NCBI GenBank assembly: GCA_023055505.1
Contig: JALIRH010000110.1
Span: 806,001 to 870,000 of the forward strand
Direction: 5' to 3'
Length of the DNA: 64,000 bases
Origin: Callipepla californica brunnescens
Lineage: Eukaryota; Chordata; Aves; Galliformes; Odontophoridae
Shown here: piece after piece, positions 10,374 through 23,142 of the stretch
Layout of the letters: every line of letters starts with the position of its first letter
Position numbering within the stretch: the first letter of the stretch is position 1
Position numbers and translations under genes: made by a program
Notes under the pieces: generated by a model
The model's database searches: none
Seen by the model: the letters and a program-made list of their open reading frames with translations, nothing else
What the model was told of the DNA's origin: nothing

Positions 10374-12131
10374 ATGTCTTTTCTGTTTCTGTTAAAACTG
10401 CCCTTACAGGGATTGTACTTCACCGCTTTTTCCCTCTTAATGCTCAAAACGTACTGGAACTTGGTTAAGTTTGCCATTCTGTTCCATTGGGTCTGGTCCC
10501 TATATGATAAATTAAAAGCAATGATAGAGGCACCTGCCAGATACCAGGGCACCCCAGCTAATGGAAAAAACGATAGCATGTTAACGAACCATGTGATGTT
10601 TGAATGGGTATCCAGGTTCCCCTCTCAGTTTTTTATGAATTTTCAAGATCACAGCTTAGGGATGGTGTTAATAATTGGGATATTAGTCCTCCTGCATGTA
10701 GTAGCACTTTACATCATGTGCAGGAAGCTTCTCCCAGAAACAGAGAATGTTGAATGGCAGGGAGAGTGGAGAGTTTTAGGAAAGAAATTAGAAGCATGGG
10801 GACACCTGGTGTCATGGGATTTTTCTCCTGAACAATTGCAGGATCCTGAGGAGCTAGGCCTGTATCTGAGTAAAGGGTTTTGCGGCTCAGAATGATCTGA
10901 GGTGGAACAGCTTATTTGGGGCTTGGCTTATGCTTACCCAGGTTTATATACTATTATGAAGAGAGAGAGTGTCCAAACTGAGGCCCAAACCAAAGAGGAA
11001 AACCTCCCGGTCACACTTGACCAGCCAAAGGAAGCACCAGTATCAAAGTCAGTTGCCCCTGTGGAAGGCAAGAAATGGAAACGTGTGTCCTCGTGCCTAG
11101 AACGCAAAGAAGAGGTGCCGAAAGAAGAGGAAGATATAGGTGAGGGGGTGGCCACAACCCCACCACCATCGAGAAAGGCAACAAAGAAAAGTGAGAGACA
11201 TGGAGAAGAAAGTGATGATGAAGGTGAAGAGAAAGTTAAAGTTACGACGTTTCGTCGGCCCATGAAAATGTCTGAGATCCAAGGCTCAAGAAAGGAGTTT
11301 GTTCGACGTCCGGATGAGAGTATTGTCACTTGGTTGCTTCGGTGTTGGGACAACGGGGCCAACAGTGTGTCCCTTGATAGTAACGAAGCTCGCCAACTAG
11401 GAAACATTGCCCGAGATCCGGCTGTCGACAGAGGAATCAGCAGGTATATGGATGGAATCGCCAGCCTCTGGCAACGAATGCTAGTAGCTGTGAGGGAAAG
11501 ATATCCCTACAAGAGTGACCTGGCACCTAAAGTGAAAAGATGGAAAACTATTGAGGAAGGCATCCAGTATTTGAGAGAAACAGCTGTGGCGGAAATGCTG
11601 TATGATCCCACGTTTGATCCTGATGATTGGGACCATGATCCAGAGAGAGTAAGGAGTACACCCAAAATATGTCAGAAGCTTTCAAAGTCAGCACCAGAAA
11701 GGTACGCCGGTACACTAGTGACAACGTTCAACAGATATGAGGACCAAGACAGAAAACCCTCAGTTTTTGAACTAATTCTTACACTTCAAAACTTCGAACA
11801 AAAATTTCCACCGCCATACGTGTCCATTTCAGCCATATCAAAGTTAGAAAGACAAATGGTAGATATATTGGGAAAATTATCCCAACTGATTGATAGGGTT
11901 GAATTGGTCGCAACTATCAGAAGCAAACGCCGTCCTGCTCGAGCAAATGACAACACTAACTTTACTAACTTCATGTCGCGCTCGGCTTTGTGGAGTTATT
12001 TACGTGCAAATGGAGAAGATATGAAGGAATGGCATCAAAAACCCACCCCTGCACTGCGAGCACGGGTGAGAGAATTACAACACAGACCAACTACCAGCGA
12101 AGTTGTTCCTGTCACTACAGGTAATGAATAG
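10374..12131 (+). pseudogene. Provirus 1 gag-like gene, one internal stop
   Basis: One frame of 586 codons interrupted by TGA at 10893-10895; the same site in provirus 2 is open. The first 173 codons are unusual for Gag: hydrophobic stretches at residues 2-26 and 31-44, and a clear membrane-type helix at residues 95-116. The part after the stop has a Lys/Glu-rich linker and then a capsid-like region (from about 11270) of the kind seen in ERV-L Gag, with no CCHC zinc knuckle. It ends at TAG 12129-12131. The pol frame follows in the same phase with no other stop, so a readthrough-type junction is possible. Gag would form the particle core. The domain assignment beyond capsid is inference. Confidence 0.78.
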
Positions 12132-15100
12132 AGGGGCCCTGCCCTCAGCCAGAGGAGGGAGAGGGATAATAGAGTGTATTGGACTGTGTGGATTCGGTGG
12201 CCTGGCACATCAAACCCACAGAAATATGAGGCACTGGTGGATACTGGTGCACAATGTACTCTAATGCCTTCAAGTTATAAAGGGGCAGAATTGATTCATC
12301 TCTCTGGAGTGACTGGGGGCTTTCAGGAATTGTCTGTGCTGGAGGCAGAAATAAGCCTCACGGGTAAAGACTGGCAGAAGCATCCTATATTGACCGGACA
12401 GGGGACCCCATGCATACTTGGTATAGACTATCTCAGAAGGGGGCACTTTAAGGATCCCAAGGGGTATCGATGGGCTTTTGGAATAGCTACTGTGGACACA
12501 GATAGCATTAAGCAACTATCTGTTTTACCTGGCCTGTCAGAAGATCCATCTGTTGTGGGGTTGCTACAAGTGGAGGAGCAACAAGTACCAATTGCTACAA
12601 AAACGGTGCACAGATGGCAGTACCGCACCAACAGGGATTCCTTGCTCCCTATTCATAATCTTATTCGTCAGCTAGAGAGCAAGGGAGTGATCAGCAAAAC
12701 TCACTCCCCGTTTAACAGCCCCATATGGCCGGTGCGTAAAGCCAATGGAGAATGGAGGTTGACGGTAGATTATCATGGCCTGAATGAAGTCACACCCCCA
12801 CTGAGTGCTGCTGTGCCGGACATGCTTCAACTCCAGTATGAACTGGAGTCAAAAGCAGCCAAGTGGTATGCCACCATTGACATTGCTAACGCCTTCTTTT
12901 CAATTCCCTTGGCCACAGAATGCAGGCCACAGTTTGCCTTCACCTGGAGAGGCGTTCAGTACACCTGGAACCGTTTGCCCCAAAGGTGGAAGCACAGCCC
13001 AACCATTTGCCATGGGTTGATCCAAACTGCATTGGAACAGGGTGGCGCTCCTGAGCATCTGCAGTACATCGATGATATTGTTGTATGGGGCAATACAGCA
13101 GAGGAAGTTTTTAAGAAAGGAGAGACAATAATGCAGATCCTCCTGCGAGCTGGCTTCGCTATTAAGCGAAGCAAAGTAAAAGGGCCTGCACAAGATATTC
13201 AGTTCCTAGGCATAAAGTGGCAAGATGGACGTCGTCACATCCCAACAGATGTGATTGATAAAATTACTGCCATGTCTCCACCCACCAATAAGACAGAGAC
13301 CCAAGCTTTTCTGGGTGTAGTGGGATTTTGGAGACTGCATGTTCCAAACTACAGCCTCATTGTCAGCCCTCTCTTTCGGGTAACACGGAAGAAGAATGAT
13401 TTTGTGTGGGGTCCTGAGCAGCAGCAGGCTTTTGAGCAAATGAAGCAGGAGATAGCCCGTGCCGTGGCCCTGGGGCCAGTGCGGACGGGACAGGATGTAA
13501 AGAACATCCTCTACACTGCTGCTGGAAAGGAAGGTCCCACTTGGAGTTTGTGGCAAAGAGCTTCTGGAGAGACCCGAGGCCGACCCCTTGGTTTCTGGAG
13601 TCGAGCATACAGGTGGTCTGAGGAGCGCTACACTCCAACTGAGAAGGAAATCTTAGCCGCGTATGAGGGGGTTCGAGCTGCTTCCGAAGTAATCGGTACC
13701 GAAACACAGCTCCTTCTGGCACCTCGACTGCCAGTACTGAACTGGATGTTTAAAGGAAAGGTTCCCTCCACCCATCATGCTACTGATGCCACCTGGAGTA
13801 AGTGGATTGCGCTGATTACACAGCGAGCTCAGATGGGGAACCTCAGTCATCCAGGAATCCTAGAAGTGATCTTGGACTGACCTGAAGGTAAGAAGTTTGG
13901 AACAACACCCGCAGAGGAGGTATCACGTGCTAAAGAGGCCCCACCATATAATGAACTACCAGACAATGAAAAGAGATATGCCCTGTTCACAGATGGATCA
14001 TGTCGCTTTGTGGGAAAGCACCGCAGATGGAAATCTGCAGTGTGGAGCCCCATGCAACAAGTTGCAGAGGCCACTGAAGGATAAGGAGAATCAAGTCAAT
14101 TTGCAGAGGTAAAGGCTGTCCAATTAGCCTTAAATATTGCTGAACGTGAGAGGTGGCCAGTGCTTTATCTTTACACTGACTCATGGATGGTGGCAAATGC
14201 CTTATGGGGGTGGTTACAGCAATGGGAACAAAATGGCTGGCAACGGAGGGGTAAACCTATTTGGGCCGCCAAACTGTGGAAAGATATTGCTGCCCGAATA
14301 AAGAATATGGTTGTAAAGGTGCGCCATGTAGATGCTCATGTTCCTAAGAGCCGGGCAACTGAAGAACAGCAAAACAACCACCAGGTAGATGGAGCTGCCA
14401 AAGTTAAGGTGACTCAAGTAGACTTGGACTGGCAACATAAGAGTGAATTATTTGTAGCTCGGTGGGCCCATGAGACCTCGGGCCATCAAGGAAGGGACGC
14501 GACCTATAAGTGGGCTAGAGACCGAGGGCTGGACTTAACTATGGATGCCATCGCACAGGTGATCCATGACTGTGATACATGCGCCGCAATTAAACAAGCC
14601 AAGAGGATGAAACCTCTTTGGGAGGAAGGGCGATGGCAAAAATATAAATATGGGGAGGCGTGGCAGGTTGATTATATCACCTTGCCACGAACTCGCAGTG
14701 GTAAGCGTTATGTGCTCACCATGGTGGAGGCGACCACTGGGTGGCTTGAAACATATGCAGTACCCCATGCTACCGCCCGAAACACCATTCTAGGTCTGGA
14801 GAAACAAGTCCTGTGGCGACATGGTACTCCAGAAAGAATTGAGTCTGATAATGGAAGTCATTTTAAAAATTCTCTTGTAGATACTTGGGCCAAAGATCAT
14901 GGCATTGAGTGGATTTATCATATCCCCTATCACGCACCAGCTTCTGGTAAAATTGAAAGGTACAATGGATTGTTAAAAACCATGTTGAAAGCAATGGGTG
15001 GTGGAACATTTAAGCACTGGGAGAAGCATATGGCTGAAGCCACCTGGTTGGTCAACACCCGAGGATCCATCAATCGCAATGGTCCTGCCCAATCCAGCTC

Positions 15101-15317
15101 TCTGCCTATGGTAGAGGGAGATAAGGTCCCTGTAGTACATGTAAAGAACATGTTAGGCAAAGCAGTTTGGGTACTTCCAACTTCTGGAAAGGGCAAACCT
15201 CTCCGTGGAACTGTCTTTGCTCAGGGACCTGGGTCTACCTGGTGGGTGATGCAGAAGAATGGGGATGTTCAATGTATACCACAAGGGAATTTGATGTCTG
15301 GAGACCGCCCTCAGTAA
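12132..15317 (+). pseudogene. Provirus 1 pro-pol (PR-RT-RNase H-IN), two internal stops
   Basis: One continuous phase from the gag stop to 15317. Protease: DTG at 12240-12248 in LVDTGAQ. Reverse transcriptase: YIDD at 13065-13076. RNase H: TDGS (Asp at 13992) and TDS (Asp at 14178). Integrase: zinc-binding His at 14469 through Cys at 14571 and 14580; catalytic Asp 14670, Asp 14847 and Glu 14955, with 35 residues between the last two. TGA at 13878-13880 and TAA at 14082-14084 interrupt the RT/RNase H region; both also occur at the same sites in provirus 2. No dUTPase or env is seen downstream. The product would copy and integrate the element, but as read it cannot make a full-length polyprotein without suppression. 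Confidence 0.9.
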
Positions 15318-15415
15318 TTCTATGTATATACTTGTATATATATTGTGTGCGTGTATCTAATGCACGTTAATCATTGTTCTTCTGTATGTATCAAGCATGA
15401 TACAGTGATGTGGAA

Positions 15416-15427
15416 TAAGGGGTGGAA
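15416..15427 (+). other. Polypurine tract
   Basis: AAGGGGTGGAA directly before the 3' LTR, the expected plus-strand primer. Confidence 0.85.
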
Positions 15428-15953
15428 TGTCGTGGTTTTATGATTTTTTGGTACTGGTATTCCACATCATGGCATCATGTGGTGCATTGGGAGTCAGGGA
15501 GAACTACATTCCCCAGAGGACTTTGCAATGCTTTGTATTTTTTCACTTGTTTTTCGCTCAGAGGGAACAGATAAAAACCCTCTGCAGTCACGGGACGTCC
15601 TCTCTCTTTCCTCTAGGATCACTTAGGAGTGGGTGCTCGCTGCCGTCCGCCTTCAGCGTTAGCGTAAGGCCTTCGGTTTATCGGGCACTCTCTCTCTCTC
15701 TCTCTCTCTCACTCATTTTGTTTGATTCATTAGGCTTAATTCCAAATTGTATTGCATTATATTGTGTTATTTACTTCCTGATATCTTATTTAGTAAATTA
15801 GCTTTTCCCCCTCAGATCGTTGCCGCTGTTTTGTTTTGGGGCTTATCTCCCTTTTTTCCCTTTCCCCCTTCCCCTTGTCCGGGGTGTGGGCCTGTGGGTC
15901 TCCTTCCTCGGTTGTTGCGGGGCCGGGCCGAGCCAGCTCACAAACCCCTGACA
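15428..15953 (+). promoter_or_regulatory. Provirus 1 3' LTR
   Basis: 526 bp, near-identical to the 5' LTR, followed by the GGTGA duplication. Confidence 0.92.
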
Positions 15954-15958
15954 GGTGA

Positions 15959-18900
15959 GCACTTCACCAACTGCAGCCTAGACAAATCCAATTACTCCCA
16001 AACTCTTAGCATGGGAACGATCGCACTTTATAATGGCATTGTGGAAAAACACCAGCTACATTCCCATTACATATAGGCATGCTAGGCGAGCTGTTCTTGT
16101 CTTATGTTCTTTGTCATTATGCTAATGACAAAATGCTCGTTTAACTCTGCAACGGGTGATGCAGCTTGAGATTAGGCAACAAAAGGAAAAAAAACACAAC
16201 CTCATTTCCAAGGTTTTCCAACCAAGCATTTCCAAGGAGTGAGGATGCCCATTACACTGTCTAGGCTAACAGAGAAAAAACATTAAAGAGATGCTCTGAT
16301 GAAAGGTGTTTGGGTATAAGCACTTCCTTCAAGTGCCCCACGGTCCCTATAGCTGTAATGTAAGCCTGAATAAGTTAGCAGGTTCCCACAAACTTTGATG
16401 GGATTTGGGTTTGCTCTTGGATGGAAAAACTTACCAGAGTATTTAAAAGAACTCTGGTAAATATAGCTATCGCTGCATTACAGGGCTGGCAAACAAAATT
16501 ATTACCTGTAATACGTTCTTTCCCAAAAGAACTTCTCTTTCAGAACGCACAGATCTCTGACAAAGAACATTATCACCCTTCTCATCCCAGATCCTGGCAG
16601 GAGGAAATACGCCAGGAAAAAAAAAAAAAAAAAGAGAATGCAAAATTGATTTCTACTTGAAGAGTGAAAGAATGACTCATGACTCATCAGATGGCTCTTC
16701 TGAAAAGGAAGTTCACATTCACAGGCAAGTGAAGAAATCCTACTCTGGGTTTCAGTGTTACACAGGGAGGGAAACAGAATTTCAAGAGATCCATAATAAA
16801 TTGATTAGATACATCAGGGAAATGAAACCCTGCTCAAGGATTTAAGCAAACGGAAAAGTTTGGGGACAGATTTTAAATTGTTTAAGGACTTTTATTTGAC
16901 TTTTAAATGTTTTTGCACTTTTTAATTAAAAAAAAACCAAAAAAAAAAAAACACCTTGTCAAGATTAAAATATCCAAAACTTGCCTTTGCAGAAGAGCAG
17001 TGTCCTTGAGGCGCTTGGGACCGAGATGTAATTGGAACACAGCACCTGTTCCACCTGCAGGAAGCAGAGCTCGAGGCAGACACTGAGCAGCAACAGAATT
17101 CAGAGAAATAAAGGATGAGAAGAGAGACATAAATAGAGCTAGAATAATATCTCATCGTTTTTGTCTTCCTATACAGTGCTCCAGCATGACAGATGTGCTG
17201 CTGACACCCCCTGTTTTATTGGTTGCCACTTTTGAAGATGGTGTTTTCACTCTGAAGTGCAGAAACTACATTGTAGGCAATAACAAAGTGGGTCTTTGAC
17301 AGCCATGGAAAGGTGAGAAGTTAGACGTGTTCTGCTGAGTTAAATTAAATGCAAGCTTTGTGGTTTATGAAAACCTGCAGCAAAAGCTAACACGGTCAAG
17401 AAGTTCCCATAATATTATTTCTTTTCATTTTGATAATATCAGCAAACAGGTGCCATTCCCAACACGTAACTCTGGGAACTCTAGTCCAACAAGGACACTA
17501 ACAAAAATAGAGATGCACTACCAAATGAGTAACCTCTACCACGCACCTGGCATTGAGGGCAGGCCAGGTGCATGATGGCATTTAGCACAGACAGAAACCA
17601 CAGCTTCAATACCTCCACAGAAGCACCCCGTGCTTTTATTTCCACCCCTATGCACAGCCATCATATCGTCACAGCCCTGGGCCAGATTCAGAGGTGTAAA
17701 ACCATAAAACCCCCCAACTCAGATGAGGTTTCTGCCTTACTCTAATGTACCGGCCATGCTACAAAGTGAGCTGAACAAACCTTGTGGATAGGCAGAGGAA
17801 GAGGGAGGAGGAGGAGGAGGAATGCCTGTAGTGCCTCCCAGGGTTATATGCTTGCACCAAAAATTGAAAGGCTTCTGTTGAACATATTTTGTGATACCGC
17901 ACATTTGACAGAAAGGACGTTCTGATAGTTATCTAGCAATAGTTGTGGGCTGCTTAGATGGAAAATAAAAAGACCATGAGTCAAGGCCTTAAACCTGATT
18001 TATGAAGACACGTTACTGTATTAGTAAAACGGGGATTCAGGGAATGCGGGAAGCTCTGAAGCAAATGGGAATTAGAAGTAAATCTGAAGAAACAGGCTGA
18101 GCACTTTGATGTACTCCGCATCAAACAAGCACTCTACAAAACATCCACTTTTGCAAACAGTCCAATAGTCACCATCAATTCCAAATGATTATTTTGGAGG
18201 CAGATTGCAAATGCATTTTACTGAATAGTGGTGCCTTCACTTAACCCTTGGTGACTTTTCTCCCTCAGAAACTATCACTGTGCGTACCTGCTGCTCGCAG
18301 CTCAGGGGGAGCAGCAGTCAGCCCATGGGATGGCTGCACCAGTACGGACAGAGATGCACGTGTAAGGAAAGCAAGCACTTGCAATGAGCAGAAAACCAAT
18401 TCCTGGAATTGCAGGGGCACCTCAGTGAATGTAGCTAAGCTATAACAACATGATTTCACATGATTATCCACTGCTAGGACATGCTGGATATGAGATTTCC
18501 CCATGCTCTTCCATTTAAGCTGCATCTTTAACCTCACTTCACTGGAGTAAAGGAGAACCTGCAGCAGTGGCTCTTGCTGCTTGGCATCCATCCCCCTTCT
18601 GTCCACACGCTCCCTGACACTCCTCAGGTGTGGACAGAGCAGCAGGAGACATGGAAGCCATGAAGGGCAATTACACAGGGCACAGGCCCAGGCACCACTC
18701 ATCAGAAAAGCACCCCCACTGCTCCCCTCTCATGGGGCTTTGTGCCCTGAGAGTACCCAGCAGCAATCCAGGGCTGAGCATCTCTACCCCAGCACAGGGC
18801 CCAGCAACCATGAGATTAATTCTTCCAGGATCTCCTGGGTAACGTAGCATTAGCCACAGAGATTAACGTGATTCATGCTGTGGGGGATCTCATCTCATTC

Positions 18901-21900
18901 CTTTGAGTTAACATAGTTCTACTTTACAGACAGCAACACCAGCTTTTCAGTGCATCTCCAAAGAACAGTTATATCACTATATGCCTGATAGTCTCTTGGC
19001 AGTGCCAACCCAAGCATCCACAACAAAAAATAAGGTTGAAGATCCAGCCAGACATCAATAGTTATGTAGGTATTCACAGCTTGTTTTGAATGAGAGTTGT
19101 AGCCATGCAATGTGATGGACAGATCCCAGAGGCAGTGTGGGAGGTACAGGTTCTGCTCCTGCACAGATTCTGCTGTTGGTTGGGCAGCCTTGTGCTACTC
19201 TGTTCACCACAGCACTGCGTCTGCAAAACTGAGCCAGTCCACCTGACCTACAAGAAAAGCGTTGAGGTCTGTTGAGGACTGCACAGATACATCAGCTCAG
19301 TCCTACAGGAATCTGCTTACAGCACAGACAAAAATACAAGCTAGACCTAGTCAATGAAGGCTTCCGGAAATGACAGCTTTTGAGAATTTGCCTTTAACCT
19401 CCAGCCAGTGATGAGAGTTTTTCAGACACAGCAAAAATTACTGAACCTTGGAGTCCAGAGTGCTGGGCAAGGTTTGAAAGAACCAAGGGGAATCGCAGCT
19501 CGCACTAACCAGGAATGATCATGGATTTTATTATTATTTCTTTTTTCTGCTAGTGATGATGGTTTTGACTGTTTTAACTCTTTCCTGTAAGACTTCTTCA
19601 TTTTTGCCAAACATACCACACTTCTGTTTTGTTCACCTACACCTGTACTAAAGAAACTTCATTTTGAAACCAGTGGGTTCTTCCAGACAAAGCAAATGTG
19701 AGATGGTAAATCAATGATCCATCTCAAGAATACAAATTTGACTACTCTGAGGGTAAAATAAGGCCAAACCCCTGGGCAGGAATACCTCCATGTGGACAGT
19801 GCCAGCAAGCAACAGAAACACATCCAAGAGATGAGATTCTCTGTTTCAGTCCTGGGCCCAGCAGGCAAAAGGCTCCTCTGCAACTGGCATGAACAAGTCC
19901 CCCTGCCAGAAACCTGAAGAGGTTTTAAACATAGCACTTGAATTCAATCCATCAATTACATTCCCGATTGCATCCACTTTTTGTGCAAGAGAATTCTAAC
20001 CCATCCATCATCTCACGGTTGGGAACAGAATGAAGGCATCTGTGTTTGGAGTGAACAGATAAACATGTGAAACTCAGAAAACATTTTCCCTCCTCTTGTA
20101 CCAAGGAAATTTTTATGAATGGCTTGGATCCCAAACACACTGAACACTCAGACCACTTGCTTAGAACACACGCTGCTTCCTCCAACTGCTGCTGGCTGAG
20201 AGAAAACAAGTTCTTTCAGCACATCCACATTTATGCTGCATTTTGAGTGCTTGGTGGAGGAAAGAGTTGACAGAGCATCAACATGAAGATGCCAATTAGC
20301 ACTCTTTGCCATGACAGCCACTGCATCTTCCAAGGAAACCGGGGATGATTCTACATCTTCTCTAGGAATCAACTTGTTAGCAAACTCTGCAGGTTCTCAC
20401 TTTTTTTAGGAAACGCTTGTTATTCTTCCATGCCAAAGAAGAGGGAATTCAGAAATGAGTGGGAAAACTATTTTAATGAGGTGGGACAAAAATTAGGAGT
20501 GATCAGAAGCCAAGTTAAGTCACATCGTTGGGAATTAACTTATTACTAAAGAAATACACCATTTGTCTTTTTTTTTTTTTTAAAGATCAGCAGTATTTTG
20601 AAGAAAAATGAAGAAAAATATCACATAAATACGTTCAGTAGCAGCAGCAGAGGCAACGTTTCATTCTTATCAATGGGAGATACTCTACCGGAGATGCTGC
20701 AAAGTGCAGCACTGCACTTAGCAATGCTGATGCAACTTGAATGCTGGCCAACCAGCAGGTATTTTGCTGATTTTAATTATAATTTTAGGACTCCTTTCCT
20801 GCACAGTGCTGCAGATGTTGACCCTGATTAAAAAAAAAACACTTTCAGTTATACAAGAAATACCCCCTACCACGAGGCTACTCACAGCCTGAGCTGTAAT
20901 AATGTGCTTAAAGGCAATTGGACACTGTGCTGTTAAGTTACTCATTAGCTGGTCACCCACTGGCACCATCCAAGGTAAGTTCCCAGCCCTTATTCTGCTC
21001 TGAATTTCAAAATCTTCAGGAATTTGCATCATTCTTTACACCATTTTCAAAAACAAGACAGTACTTCAGAGTGAGACAGGATGTGGCTGGAAAAGAACAA
21101 AGGCGTTTTCAGCATGACAGCCTCTTTCAGATGATGTGGGAAGGGGGACGCAGCTCCCCTAGCACAGGTGATGATGAGCAGTTATGCCCCAAAGAGTTTT
21201 AGTGGTATATAATGAAACGTCAGTAACTTTCAAACTTTCTTCATCTATAAACAAATAAAAAAAATCCACGGCAGATTTGTGAGGATCGCCAACTCTGCCA
21301 CAGGAAGCTTCACAAGAATATCCAAACAGTGAAAACATACCCTACCCACTTTTGCACAGTACAATCGAAGACAAATCCATACAGAGAAAGAATTCAGAAA
21401 AAGAAGTTGAGCGGTGTTTCTAGAATTCTCCATCAGTGAGATAATGCCACTGCCATGTTTCCAGTGCAGCTGCAAGCAAGGACTGGAGTTAAACAGTTTC
21501 TGTGCCATCTCCCATTGTTTTCTTTCAAATGAGTTTTCTTTGAGAATGGAAAGCATTCTGCTTTTGTTGTCTGGGACGAGTGAGTAATTGTTGGCCCCTG
21601 TCCACATTTATGGAAATCAGCTCTCACAGAAGAATATGTCATTGCTCATATTGGGACAAGGAAGGCAGGTCAATCAAGTCACATTGTATTTTGCACCTGA
21701 CAGCAGCAGGTAATGACTGCATCAGGAAAAAAATCCCCATCATACACTTAGTACACGTGAAATGATGCAACTAATGGGATGTTCCTACACAGCTCCCACA
21801 GGGACTGCCTTAAAAGCTAGTTGGCAAGACTGGTTCTCAATGATCTTAACCTGCACCAATAGGATCATTTGCATTTGTCGCTGTATGTTCACAATAACGT

Positions 21901-23032
21901 TTATGGAAATGCACCACCATTGATAACTCCATTCTTTGCCTAGACACTAAAAGCTTCTCAGTGGCAAACAGGGCAGTGAGAATGGCACTGCCACATCAAA
22001 AGGTGTAATAGTAATTTCTCTACTCCACGCAGCTCAAGCCAGCGGGATTTGTTCCTCTCTCCCACACTGAAGAAGGGGAAGGTTTTAAAGGAAATCTCCA
22101 AGGGGTGAAGACAGCGAGATCCCAGAATAATTGTTTCACAGGAGAGCAAAATATCTTCTGCACATCAGTCTTGCACAACCCAGTAAGTGGCAGCTCCTCC
22201 AGTTATCACTGCCAGCCAGGGACAGCACTCCTTCAGAGCTGAGCTACTTCTTATTTATAAATGCTTACCACAGGCAAGATACAAAGATAAGGCACGACAT
22301 ACAGCCAGAACATGATTGACCACGGGTTAAAGTGTGCTTCCCACTAAGATTTAATTTACACAAGGAAGAGCAGCTCCAGCAGCAGAGGTTGAGACCAAGA
22401 CCCCAGGGAGTCCGGAACCACAGACCCCATGCCCCGCTCAAGGCTGCCCCACTGCTGATGCACGGTAGAAACCTCATCCTTCAAAACTTCATCTTTTTTT
22501 TTTTTTTTTTTCCCTCCCACTTCTGAAAAAGCAGTGAAGCTCTGCACTTCAAATCAGCACTTATAGGAAGAAAGAGCACTCGCCGCAGTGTGTTCCGTCA
22601 GCTTTAGCTGAAGTTTGATGGCAGAAATACAAAAGCACCTTCAACTGTTTACACGTATTGCTCTGAGAATAGACTGCAGGGAAACATTTTGCATCAGTAA
22701 AACCATTTAAGTTCATCTTTGTCAGGTCTTCTCACAATTTGTAGGATACTGCTGCATGGCATTGGGAAGTCAACAGAATTCAAGGCAGAGCTTAAAAATC
22801 AGAATAAATTAGGTTAGAGTTGCACAGAAACCAGGGCACAACCAGATGGTGAAAAAAATAAAAGCCCATGCCACAGTGTCTTAATATCTGTAACAAAATT
22901 TGCTCGTAATGTATTGAAGTTATTTTCCTCATAACTTCTACCAGAATGAAATTTTATTTGCTCTGCATCTGTTTTTCCATTACAGAAAGTAGGGCTGCTG
23001 AAATGATTTCTCTAAGTCACTGAATCACACAG
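15959..23032. other. Gene-poor unique sequence
   Basis: About 7 kb of AT-rich sequence with short poly-A tracts (16619, 16928) and a GGA-rich run near 17800. Open frames are short and lack family motifs or matched splice sites. It could be intergenic or intronic. Confidence 0.5.
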
Positions 23033-23142
23033 GGATTTGATTTAGTAGCTTGGTGGGTCGGGATGGTGGTGGGAGGATGGTTGGACTAGATGGTCTTGTA
23101 GGTCCTTTCCAACCTAATGAATCTATGAATCTATGAATCTAT
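23033..23142 (+). mobile_element. CR1 LINE 3' end fragment
   Basis: Carries the CR1 tail (GGTTGGACTAGATGG, AGGTCCTTTCCAACC) and ends in three AATCTATG units. It starts at GGGATTTGATTTAGTAGC, the same point as the stop region of the larger CR1 at 25.6 kb. Confidence 0.88.

Larger units (their letters stand above)
9614..15958 (+). mobile_element. ERV-L-like provirus 1 with 5-bp target duplication
   Basis: Full layout: LTR 9619-10141, primer site, gag, pro-pol, polypurine tract, LTR 15428-15953. GGTGA flanks both ends perfectly (9614-9618 and 15954-15958). There is no env: only about 110 bp separate the pol stop from the 3' LTR. The LTRs differ mainly in CT-repeat length and a few bases, so insertion is recent relative to provirus 2. 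Coding is broken by in-frame stops at 10893 (gag), 13878 and 14082 (RNase H region). The gag-pol order and pol layout are typical of ERV-L (class III) elements. Confidence 0.93.

Noticed and set aside
15959..23032. Several frames of 60-145 codons in the unique region
   Set aside because: No conserved motif, no codon signal, no paired splice sites.
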